Origin: Nitrospinota bacterium
GTDB lineage: Bacteria; Nitrospinota_A; UBA7883; JACRGQ01
DNA length: 44,897 bases
Assembly (NCBI GenBank): GCA_016200345.1
Contig: JACQEX010000043.1
Location: 1 to 44,897, forward strand
Reading direction: 5' to 3'
Shown here: piece after piece, positions 16,840-25,116 of the stretch
How positions within the stretch are numbered: position 1 is the stretch's first letter
How the letters are laid out: each line of letters begins with the position of its first letter
The notes under the pieces: generated by a model
What the model saw: the letters and a program-made list of their open reading frames with translations, nothing else
Told to the model about the DNA's origin: nothing
Databases searched by the model: none
Made by a program: the position numbers and the translations under genes

Positions 16840-17714
16840 TATCAATACTAAACCGATACACGACCCTGCTGGCCGAGGGGGAGAACTCCCTCAGCGTATC
16901 CGGCGCACAAACGCCGGAGCTTGACGCGCAAATTCTGCTGGCGCAAGTTCTTGGCGTTGACCGAATGAGGATGATCGCTTTCCCGCCTGAGGAGGTTCCG
17001 CCGTTCGCCCCCGTAGAATACAGAAGACTGGTGAAAAGACGCGCCGAAGGGGAGCCGATTGCCTACATAACCGGACGGAAGGAGTTTCATAACTACGTCT
17101 TTAAAGTTGACAGGTCGGTGCTCATTCCAAGGCAGGAGACGGAGGAATTGGCGGAGGCGGCGCTAAAACGTTTTTCAAACTCAACCCCGTTGTCCGTGGC
17201 CGACGTCGGCACGGGGAGCGGTTGCATCGCCATAACGCTTGGGTTGGAACGCCCGTCCTGGCAAATTACGGCCGTTGACGTTTGCGAGGAGGCGTTGGTC
17301 GTCGCGCGGCAAAACGCCGCCGAACTGGGGGCAAAAAACACGGCGTTTTTCAAATCGGACGTTTTGTCCGGCGTGGAGGGCAAATTCGACCTGATTGTAT
17401 CGAACCCCCCTTACATTGACCCGGCGCAAAGCACCACGTTACAGGTGGAAATTAAAAACTTCGAGCCGCATACCGCGTTGTTCGCCGGTTACAAAGGCCT
17501 AGAAATAATCCAAAAACTTGTCGCGCAGTCGGAACAACGTTTGAACGACGGGGGCGCCCTTTTTTGCGAGATTGGTTGGGACCAAAAAAACGAGGTCGCG
17601 GGGCTTTTTAACGACGCGTGGGAAGACGTCACATTTATAAAAGATATTTCTGGGCGCGACAGAATCGTTTTCGCCACGTTGCGAAAAAAACAAGGAATCC
17701 AATGGACAAAATAG
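16836..17714 (+). CDS. prmC: Release factor glutamine N5-methyltransferase
   Basis: It methylates the GGQ glutamine of release factors using SAM. Features are the N-terminal helical bundle, [15 protein letters not shown], the SAM-binding [14 protein letters not shown] (about 125), and the catalytic NPPY in VSNPPYIDP (about 190). It overlaps prfA by 4 bases and murA by 13, so the three are translationally coupled. Confidence 0.96.
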   Translation: MISILNRYTTLLAEGENSLSVSGAQTPELDAQILLAQVLGVDRMRMIAFPPEEVPPFAPVEYRRLVKRRAEGEPIAYITGRKEFHNYVFKVDRSVLIPRQETEELAEAALKRFSNSTPLSVADVGTGSGCIAITLGLERPSWQITAVDVCEEALVVARQNAAELGAKNTAFFKSDVLSGVEGKFDLIVSNPPYIDPAQSTTLQVEIKNFEPHTALFAGYKGLEIIQKLVAQSEQRLNDGGALFCEIGWDQKNEVAGLFNDAWEDVTFIKDISGRDRIVFATLRKKQGIQWTK

Positions 17715-18973
17715 TAATAGAGGGGGGAAGGCGGCTAGAAGGCGAGATAAAAATAGCGGGCGCGAAAAACGCCGCGCTCCCGGCCTTCGCGGCCACGCTT
17801 CTTTGCCCCGGCAAATTTGTTTTTTCCAACGTGCCGGACCTAAGGGACATGGACACGATGATTGCCCTGCTTAAGGTCATGGACGCGGTGGTCGAAAAAC
17901 ATGACGGCGGCGTTGTGACCGTAAACACGGAAAACATCGTCCATTGCGAGGCCCCGTACGATTTGGTCAGAACCATGCGCGCCTCATGCCTCGTGCTGGG
18001 GCCTTTGCTGGCGAGACTTGGAAAATCAAGATTGTCATTGCCGGGCGGATGCGCCATAGGCGAGCGCCCCATCAACCTCCACTTAAAGGGGTTTCAATCC
18101 CTCGGTGCGGAGATATCGCTGGAGGAGGGTTATGTAAACGCGGCGGCTCCGGACGGGCTTACGGGCCAGAGGGTATACTTTGACCTTGTTACGGTCACCG
18201 GAACTGAAAACCTGATGATGGCCGCGACCGGCGCAAAGGGAACCACCGTTCTTGAAAACGCCGCGCGCGAGCCGGAGGTGGTCTTTTTGGCCGACATGCT
18301 GAATAAAATGGGCGCCGACGTTCGCGGGGCCGGAACGGACAAAATAACCATCAACGGCGGAAAAGAGCTAAAGCCCGCAGAAATAGCAATAATCCCCGAC
18401 AGGGTCGAGACCGGCACCTTCATGGCTGTTAGCGCGATAACCGGCGGATTTTTAAAAATTGTCGGTTGCCACCCCCCGCACGTGGAGGCGGTTACGCTGA
18501 AGTTCATCGAGATGGGGTGCAAGATTTCCGAAGGCCCCGACTGGCTGGAGGTGACCGGCCCCGCAAGACCGCGCCCGGCGGACGTGGAGACAAACCCCTA
18601 CCCTTCCTTCCCCACGGACATGCAGGCGCAGGCGATGGCGGTGCTCGCGGTGGCGGACGGCGCGAGCGTGGTGACCGAGTCCATTTTTGAGAACCGATAC
18701 ATGCACGTGGCCGAGATGCGAAGGATGGGCGCAAACATACTGATAAAAGGAAAAAACGCCTTCATACACGGCGTGCCTTCGCTCTCCGGCGCGCAGGTTA
18801 TGGCGACCGACCTAAGGGCGAGCGCGTCGTTAATCGTCGCCGGCCTCGCGGCAAAGGGGAAAACGCACGTGCGACGGGTTTACCACCTCGACAGGGGTTA
18901 CGAGCGGATAGAGGAAAAACTTCGCAAGGTGGGCGCAAAAATCACCCGCCAGCCGGACAAAGACAAAAAATAA
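17702..18973 (+). CDS. murA: UDP-N-acetylglucosamine 1-carboxyvinyltransferase
   Basis: This enzyme carries out the first committed step of peptidoglycan synthesis. The protein of 423 residues starts [20 protein letters not shown]. It keeps KNAALP, the catalytic loop Cys in GGCAIGERPINLHL (about 118), which in the family predicts fosfomycin sensitivity, and the C-terminal DLRASASLIVAGLAA block. The ATG at 17702 is chosen because the family starts here; an in-frame extension to 17618 would lie in prmC. Confidence 0.97.
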   Translation: MDKIVIEGGRRLEGEIKIAGAKNAALPAFAATLLCPGKFVFSNVPDLRDMDTMIALLKVMDAVVEKHDGGVVTVNTENIVHCEAPYDLVRTMRASCLVLGPLLARLGKSRLSLPGGCAIGERPINLHLKGFQSLGAEISLEEGYVNAAAPDGLTGQRVYFDLVTVTGTENLMMAATGAKGTTVLENAAREPEVVFLADMLNKMGADVRGAGTDKITINGGKELKPAEIAIIPDRVETGTFMAVSAITGGFLKIVGCHPPHVEAVTLKFIEMGCKISEGPDWLEVTGPARPRPADVETNPYPSFPTDMQAQAMAVLAVADGASVVTESIFENRYMHVAEMRRMGANILIKGKNAFIHGVPSLSGAQVMATDLRASASLIVAGLAAKGKTHVRRVYHLDRGYERIEEKLRKVGAKITRQPDKDKK

Positions 18974-18974
18974 T

Positions 18975-19487
18975 ATGAAAAAATCTGCTCGAAGCACACC
19001 ATCAGCGACCATAGACGAATATATCGCCCGCTTTTCCCCTGCCGTCCGCAAAAAACTGAACGACATTAGAGGGGCTGTTAAGAAAACCGCCCCGGGCGCC
19101 GAGGAGGCGATGCGATACGGGATACCGACGTTCCGGCTTGGGGGCAGAAACCTCGTTCATTTTGCGGCTTTCAAAAACCACATTGGGTTCTACCCGACAT
19201 CGTCGGGAATCCGGGCGTTTAAAAAGGAGCTCGCGGGATACAAGTGTTCGAAAGGCGCCGCGCAGTTCCCAATAAACGACCCTTTGCCACTTTCCGTCAT
19301 TCGCGCCATCGTAAAGTTCCGGGTCGCGGAGGAGCTTGCCAGGGCTGGCGGTTCGCCGCAGAGGGGGGCATCCGTTACAAAAACTAAGGGCAAACCTGCC
19401 ACCTGTTCTCGCGGTCATAAGTTCCTAAAAACAGTCGGTCATACGGTATGCCCGCAATGCTGGCCGGGACACTACCGCAAAAAGTAA
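18975..19487 (+). CDS. DUF1801 (YdhG-like) protein with C-terminal zinc-ribbon-like tail
   Basis: The 170-residue protein starts with a DUF1801 domain (about 10-120): YGIPTFRLGGRNLVHFAAF, HIGFYPTSSGIRAFK and QFPINDPLPLSVIRAIVKFR are typical. The tail has C-x3-H (CSRGH) and C-x-x-C (CPQC), a pattern that may bind zinc. The role of DUF1801 proteins is not established. The ATG follows the murA stop with almost no gap. Confidence 0.85.
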   Translation: MKKSARSTPSATIDEYIARFSPAVRKKLNDIRGAVKKTAPGAEEAMRYGIPTFRLGGRNLVHFAAFKNHIGFYPTSSGIRAFKKELAGYKCSKGAAQFPINDPLPLSVIRAIVKFRVAEELARAGGSPQRGASVTKTKGKPATCSRGHKFLKTVGHTVCPQCWPGHYRKK

Positions 19488-19517
19488 AACGCCGCCAAGC
19501 GGACGCTGTTTCTATTG

Positions 19518-19526
19518 TGGTATAAT
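19518..19526 (+). promoter_or_regulatory. Extended -10 promoter of pilB
   Basis: TG-G-TATAAT is a full extended -10 element. No clear -35 is seen 17 bases upstream, which is tolerated with the TGn motif. The predicted start is about 28 bases before the ATG at 19561, with GGGGGG as a possible ribosome site. Confidence 0.6.
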
Positions 19527-19560
19527 CCGCCATTATGGGTTTTAGGGGGGAATTAAGACC

Positions 19561-21838
19561 ATGGCGGTAATTGAAGAGAGAAAGTCCAGTTTTAAGAAAA
19601 CAATACAGGACGACACCAAACGGGAGAAGCTCGCCGACCTTCTGCGCAAGGACGGCAGAATAACCGGCAGACAGTTGAAAGAGGCCGAGGAGCTTCAAAA
19701 GAAAAAGGGCGGCTGGATTGGCACCGTCCTCATAAAACTCGGCTACGTGACCGAAGACGCGATACTAAACTTCGTAACGCGCACCCTTTTAATCCCGTCC
19801 GTGGAGATTTCCCGCGAGACCATAACCCCCGAGACCGTCAAACTGGTGGAATACCAAACCGCCAAGTCCCATATGCTTATGCCGCTGAACGTCGAGGCCG
19901 GGGTCCTGAACGTCGCCATGGTGGATCCCACCAACATGGACGGCGTGGAGCGAGGCCGGGGTCCTGAACGTCGCCATGGTGGATCCCACCAACATGGACG
20001 GCGTGGAGGAAGTGGCCGGCAAAACCAAACTCGCCGTAAAAATCAAGGTCGCGCGCATAAAAGACATCGCGGACGCTTACAAAAAATACTACGCCATATC
20101 CGAAGAAGAGTATAAATCGGTGCTCCCGCAGGAGGAGACGGCAGAGGAGAAGGCCGACACCGCCAAACAGTCCGAAAAGCCCGAGGCGACTTTCGACATG
20201 GGCGAGATCATCTCCAGCGTCGAGGAAGAGCTGGAGATAACCCCCGCCGACGCCGGGGAGGACGAGGAGGGAATGGTTCAGGCCGGAGACGCGGCCCTGA
20301 TAAGGCTCGTGAACGGACTTCTTGTAAAGGCGGTAAACCAAGGCGTCTCCGACATACACATAGAGCCGTACGAAAAAAGGATGCGCGTCCGATATAGGAA
20401 GGACGGCACTTTGTCCGAGGTGATGACCCTCCCCCTGCAAATGAAAAACGCGCTCGTATCCAGAATAAAAATCATGTCCAGCCTCAACATCGCGGAAAAA
20501 AGGGTTCCGCAGGACGGACGCATAAAAATTAAGCTCTCCAAGGTTCGGTACGTGGATTTCCGCGTCTCCATACTTCCGACGTTGTTCGGCGAGTCGGTGG
20601 TCATGCGTCTTTTGGATCCCGGAAAACTGCAGGTTGACCTGACGAAGCTCGGATTTTCCCTGGACGCGCTCGGGAAATTCAACCGCGCAATCGAGGCCCC
20701 GCAGGGGCTTGTACTGGTCACGGGGCCGACCGGCTCCGGCAAAACCAACACTCTTTATTCCGCCATAAACGCCCTTAACACCGAGGACGTAAAGATACTG
20801 ACCGCAGAGGACCCGGTCGAGTTCAACTTCGAGGGAATAAACCAGGTGCTTGTTCGCAACGAGGTGGGGCTGACCTTCGCCGCCGCGCTAAAATCATTCC
20901 TTCGGCAGGATCCCGAAATTATTCTGGTCGGCGAAATCCGCGACATGGAGACGGCGGAAATAGCCATAAAGGCCTCCATCACGGGCCACTTGGTGTTCAG
21001 CACCCTGCACACCAACGACTGCCCCAGCACGGTGGCGCGCATAATAGACATAGGGATACCGCCATACATGGTCTCCAGCTCGCTGATACTAATCGTGGCC
21101 CAGCGTCTACTGCGCAGAATTTGCACCAAATGCAAACAACAGGTGGAGAACATCCCGCACAAGGCCCTTCTGGAGGCCGGATACAACAAGGAGGAAATCC
21201 CCTCCGTAAAAATATACAAGGGGGCCGGTTGCCCCGCGTGCAACGCCGGATACAAGGGGCGCGTCGGCAATTTCGAACTGATGGAGTGCACGGAGGCGGT
21301 CAAACAGGCGATTGCGGCGAGCGTGCCGGAGGACGTCCTGAGAAAAATCGCCATCAAGGAGGGGATGATTACGCTTCGGAGGGACGGCCTGAACAAAATG
21401 CTGGAGGGCATGACCACGATGGACGAGGTTTTGGGAAACACAGTCCTCGCCAAAGAGGCGCTCCCGGCGTACCTTTTGAACCCGGACGAGCTTATTTTCG
21501 AGGACGGCGACCTTGTCATCCGCGAGGGAAACACGGACAAAAACTTCTACCAACTCCTGCAGGGCGGGCTTGTGATTATGAAATCCGGCAAGGTCGTCGG
21601 CGAAATCACACAGCCGGGGGACTACTTCGGCGAGATGTCCGCGCTCATGAACCAGCCGCGAACCGCGACCGTGCGGTCAAAGGGTAAAAGCGTCGTCAAG
21701 GTTTTCCCCGGCGACAAACTGCGCGAGACCATAGAGAACCAGCCGGAAATCGCCTTTACGATAATCAAGGCGCTAATGACGAGAATGGACGAGGCCGACA
21801 AACGGCTGGTGCGCATCAGCGAGAAGTTAAAAGAGTAG
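19561..21838 (+). CDS. pilB: Type IV pilus extension ATPase PilB fused to a cyclic-nucleotide-binding domain; frameshifted by a 58-bp duplication
   Basis: The N-terminal MshEN/T2SSE-N domain runs from 19561. A perfect 58-bp tandem duplication (19893-20008) shifts the frame, so as written the gene gives a product stopping at 20115 and a second frame open to 21838. Removing one copy restores one protein of about 740 residues. The ATPase has Walker A GPTGSGKT, Asp box TAEDPVEF, Walker B ILVGEIRD, His box STLHTND, and two CxxC pairs (CTKC, CPAC) for zinc. From about 21480 a cNMP-binding domain follows: GDLVIREG, FGEMSALMNQPRTATV (phosphate-binding cassette with Glu and Arg kept) and a C-terminal helix. 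Such a fusion is not part of ordinary PilB. GspE of type II secretion is an alternative, but pilMNOPQ nearby favours PilB. Confidence 0.88.
19893..20008 (+). repeat. Perfect 58-bp tandem duplication inside pilB
   Basis: Bases 19893-19950 and 19951-20008 are identical. The unit begins CGAGGCCGGG and ends GGCGTGGAG. Since 58 is not a multiple of three, the duplication breaks the reading frame, and loss of one copy would restore it exactly. Confidence 0.95.
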
Positions 21839-21920
21839 GCTCCGTGTTCGGCGGAATGAAAACGACACTTATTCTGGCCCGACGTCCCCCACGCGGCCAG
21901 TTTGCCCCCCGGTTCCAGAG

Positions 21921-23285
21921 GTGAACGACATCCGCGCCCTCGTTTACGAAAAAAATCTGCATCGCGCCGCCGAGCTTCGTAGAATAACGGAGGAGGCCGG
22001 CTTTGTCACGCGAACGGTCTTTTACCCGTCGGAGGCGGAGGCGGTTCTGCGAAAGGAACGCTTCGACGTGCTCATCGTGGGATGGGACGCGCTTCCGCTG
22101 TCCGCCCCGCTTGAAAAAATCGCAAAAATCATCGTAAGCGTCCCGCACATCCTGCGCGACGACGCCGAGGCCACGGCGCTAAGATACGGCCTTTCGTCGA
22201 ACATCGTCGAATATCCGTTCAAGGCGCGTGAAATCGTCGAGGCCATTGGAAAAACCGCGCCCGTTCGGGCGCCGGGGGCCGCCACTTCAAGGCGGGACGT
22301 CCCGTCAATCATTGGCGCCTCGCCGGAAATCACCGAGGTCAAGGAGCTTTTGCTAAAGGCCGCCGGAACCGCCAGCACGGTGCTTATTTTGGGCGAAACC
22401 GGAACCGGGAAAGAACTCGTCGCCCGCGCATTGCACGACCTCGGCCCGCGCAAAGACCGGCCGTTCGTCGCGCTTAACTGCGCCGCCACGCCGGAGACGC
22501 TTTTGGAGACCGAGTTTTTCGGCCACGAAAAGGGGGCGTTCACCGGCGCCGTGGGAAAAAGGGCGGGGAAATTCGAGCTGGCGGACGACGGCACGATTTT
22601 TCTCGACGAGATAGGCGAAATCTCCCCCTCGCTTCAGGCGAAGCTTTTGCGGGTGCTGGAATCAAGGAATTTCTACAGGGTCGGCGGCGAGAGATCGGTC
22701 GCGATGAACGCGCGAATCGTCTGCGCCACAAACCGCAACATTTTCCAGATGGCCCAAAGCGGGGCGTTTCGCCCGGACCTCCTTTACAGGATTAACGTCG
22801 TTCCGGTGAACCTCCCGGCGCTGAGGGAGAGGATGGGCGACCTCCCGCCGCTTGCGGAACATTTTTTAAAAAAATATTCCTCCATATTCGACAAAACGAA
22901 CGTCGCCTCCTTTTCGGACGAGGCGATGGAGGAAATGTCCCTGTATCCCTGGCCGGGCAACATACGCCAGTTGGAGCACGTCGTGGAGAGGGCGATAATA
23001 CAGTGCGAGGGGGACGTAATCACAAACGTCCGGCTGGAAACGCCGGAGGAGAAGAACGCCCCTATTCCGCCCAGCGTGGCGGAAATGGCCGGCCTGGATT
23101 ATTCCGCGATGAAGGACAAGGTGATGGACTTTTACGAGCGCGAGTACATATCGGCCCTTTTGGCAAAGACCCAGGGCTCGCTTCAAACGGCGTGCGAGAT
23201 GAGCAAGATGGACAGAAAAACGCTCTACAGAAAAATTAAGACGTACGGGCTGGACAAAAAAGACTTCAAGTCCAAAAACCGGTAG
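21921..23285 (+). CDS. Sigma-54-dependent activator with degenerate receiver domain
   Basis: The 454-residue protein has an N-terminal receiver-like domain (about 1-120), an AAA+ sigma-54 interaction domain (about 133-365) with Walker A GETGTGKE, the GAFTGA loop (about 205), Walker B IFLDEIGE and the R-finger region, and a Fis-type HTH (about 410-445). In the receiver the phosphoacceptor position reads FDVLIVGWDALP, with Gly where Asp is expected, and the N-terminal acidic pair is reduced to one Glu. Phosphorylation is therefore doubtful. The start is a GTG with a poor ribosome site. Position after pilB suggests a PilR-like role in pilus gene control, but no pilS-type kinase is adjacent. Confidence 0.9.
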   Translation: MNDIRALVYEKNLHRAAELRRITEEAGFVTRTVFYPSEAEAVLRKERFDVLIVGWDALPLSAPLEKIAKIIVSVPHILRDDAEATALRYGLSSNIVEYPFKAREIVEAIGKTAPVRAPGAATSRRDVPSIIGASPEITEVKELLLKAAGTASTVLILGETGTGKELVARALHDLGPRKDRPFVALNCAATPETLLETEFFGHEKGAFTGAVGKRAGKFELADDGTIFLDEIGEISPSLQAKLLRVLESRNFYRVGGERSVAMNARIVCATNRNIFQMAQSGAFRPDLLYRINVVPVNLPALRERMGDLPPLAEHFLKKYSSIFDKTNVASFSDEAMEEMSLYPWPGNIRQLEHVVERAIIQCEGDVITNVRLETPEEKNAPIPPSVAEMAGLDYSAMKDKVMDFYEREYISALLAKTQGSLQTACEMSKMDRKTLYRKIKTYGLDKKDFKSKNR

Positions 23286-23292
23286 CGTCGAA

Positions 23293-24483
23293 ATGTCTAA
23301 ACTTTTTGTCCCGGCCATACACCTGCCGCACGGAGCCGAGCTGTTCCGCACGCTGGGGCACAGGCGGTCGCAATACAAAAAAATTCTCAAGGCGCTCTCC
23401 GAAAGAACCCTGCTTGAGTGCTCGCCGGACGACCACGTTGTCCTTTCGTCGGAGCCGCAGGCGGAGTTTCTTGAATTTTTGCTCGACCTCGGACTTGGCA
23501 CAAAAAACATAATAGTCCCGCCTTCCGTCGAATCCAACCTCGGGCAGGATGTTTTGGGCGACCCCGTCGCGATGGAAAAAATATCGTCCTTAAGGCCGGA
23601 AGAAATAAGGTTCTACATACATCTGGAGGAGGAGATGGAAATCGCCCGCGCGGCCGGACTCCCCGGCGCCGTGACGAACCACTCGCTCACAAGGATGTTC
23701 AACACGACGTATTTTCTCATCCGGCTTGAGGAGGACATGGATTTGGAGGCGATTCCACGCGAACAGGCGCGGTCGTCGCGGCTGGAGTCGGTCTTGAACC
23801 GGATGACCGAGGGGGGGCAAAAAGTCTTCGCGCGGGGAAACGAAAGTTGCGGGGGGAGCCAGGTTTTTATTCTAAACGACGCGGACGACGTTTCGGCAAT
23901 GGCCCGCAAAGTGTCGCGTAACAAGTCCATAACACGCTATTTCGCCTCCAAATTCATCGAGGGGACCGAAAGCTGGAATTTTCAATTTTTTCTGGACGGA
24001 GCAGGCGGGTTTTCCTTTTGGGGGGCGAGCAGGCAACTCCTAAGGGACGGCGGAGTACACGAGGGGAACGTAGGCGGCGAGACGCCTCCCCCGGCGGGAT
24101 TACGGCTTTCCGAAAAACTTGCCGGACGCCTTTCCGAAACGGGGGGAAAGGGTTTTTTCGGCGCGGACGTTCTTATGGACGGCGACAAGGCGTATCCGGC
24201 GGAGTTAAACATGAGGGAGAACACCTCCACCCCGGTTTTGGCCGTGCAGAGAAAAATCGGCCCCGCCTATTTTAAGACCGTAAAAATTTTCGTTCCGCGC
24301 GGATACACCTTTCGGGGGTTCGTGGAAAACATCGGGGCCGAAAAACTTTTAAGCGCGAAAACCAAAAGTGGGCTCCTGCCGTTTAACTTTGCGTCGTCCG
24401 ACATGACCGGATATTTGGACGTGGCGATTTTCGGCGATTCCTTGGAAGAAGTGGAAGCGGAATCCCCCACCCTTTCTTTCTGA
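23293..24483 (+). CDS. ATP-grasp family protein of unknown substrate
   Basis: The protein has 396 residues. The second half has ATP-grasp features: a lysine/glycine loop region (RGNESCGGSQVF), KFIEGTESWNFQFFLDG, SRQLLRDGGVHEGN, and the metal-binding segment GADVLMDGDKAYPAELNMREN. The N-terminal 150 residues form a pre-ATP-grasp-like alpha/beta domain. Family members ligate a carboxylate to an amine or thiol using ATP, often in peptide or cofactor synthesis. The gene lies 7 bp after the sigma-54 activator, so they are probably co-transcribed, but the substrate cannot be named. Confidence 0.8.
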   Translation: MSKLFVPAIHLPHGAELFRTLGHRRSQYKKILKALSERTLLECSPDDHVVLSSEPQAEFLEFLLDLGLGTKNIIVPPSVESNLGQDVLGDPVAMEKISSLRPEEIRFYIHLEEEMEIARAAGLPGAVTNHSLTRMFNTTYFLIRLEEDMDLEAIPREQARSSRLESVLNRMTEGGQKVFARGNESCGGSQVFILNDADDVSAMARKVSRNKSITRYFASKFIEGTESWNFQFFLDGAGGFSFWGASRQLLRDGGVHEGNVGGETPPPAGLRLSEKLAGRLSETGGKGFFGADVLMDGDKAYPAELNMRENTSTPVLAVQRKIGPAYFKTVKIFVPRGYTFRGFVENIGAEKLLSAKTKSGLLPFNFASSDMTGYLDVAIFGDSLEEVEAESPTLSF

Positions 24484-25116
24484 ATCTCGGATAATTTCTC
24501 CAATTTCTTGCGAAATGGCACCGTCCGTCGCATAAGGAAAATGTTGGACGCGACTACCTGTGCACTTCCGCATTCGCTCCAGCGCAAAAAACGCAAAAGG
24601 CGCCAAAAATGTCAATAAAGCCAAAAACGCAAAAGCCCTCCGCACGGATACGGGGTATAAATAGTGGAATGATAAATAACAGAATTCAGAATAAAAGAAG
24701 ATGGAAAGAGTACATGGCGGAGGCCAGGTACCTACCGGGAACGGGAGCGGGGTTGGTGTACACCATAAAGGGTGTGGCTACCGGGAAAAAAGCAAAAAAA
24801 ATAAAAAAATTGGACAAATCGGACAAATTGGACATTCTCGACAAAACAATTTGTGTACACCCTAAAGAGTGCACACACCGGTGAAAAGGGGGAAAGGCAT
24901 GGACATGTCGGTCAAATCGGTCAAACTGGCGGCGGTCTGCGGAGAAGGCGGTTTGATTTTGCGTTTGAAAGAGATGTTTGTGCTATACTGCGAGGTGGTT
25001 TTTGAGTGGTTTTTTGGAATTTGCAAAACCGCAAAAACCGGGGGCGGAGTTAAGAGTGGAAAACGTCGAACGACCTACATATCGGTCGTTTGCTCCAGCG
25101 GGGGTTTTAGTCAGGA
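24484..25116. other. Repeat-rich gene-free region before cheA
   Basis: About 630 bases have no convincing gene. The region holds the perfect palindrome GGTGTACACC (24755-24764) and GTGTACAC (24853-24860), each followed by a TAAAG core; two arrays with a nine-base period (24812-24838 GGACAAATC type, 24901-24927 GGTCAAATC type); A-rich microrepeats (AACGCAAAAGGC type, about 24588-24632); an extended -10 TGCTATACT (24981-24989); and a perfect 7-bp hairpin AACGACC/GGTCGTT (25069-25090) in the cheA leader. Open frames here are low in complexity and I do not count them as genes. Confidence 0.6.
24981..24989 (+). promoter_or_regulatory. Possible extended -10 promoter of cheA
   Basis: TG-C-TATACT lies about 130 bases before the cheA ATG and is the best promoter-like site in the region. 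No matching -35 was found. The hairpin at 25069-25090 would be in the leader of this transcript. Confidence 0.4.

Noticed and set aside
19893-20115. Programmed ribosomal frameshift in pilB
   Set aside because: The frame change is fully explained by the exact 58-bp duplication; there is no slippery site and shifted translation would add a duplicated segment.
24609-24884. A 91-codon frame before cheA
   Set aside because: Low-complexity Lys/Asp content created by nine-base repeats and palindromes; no usable ribosome site or domain.
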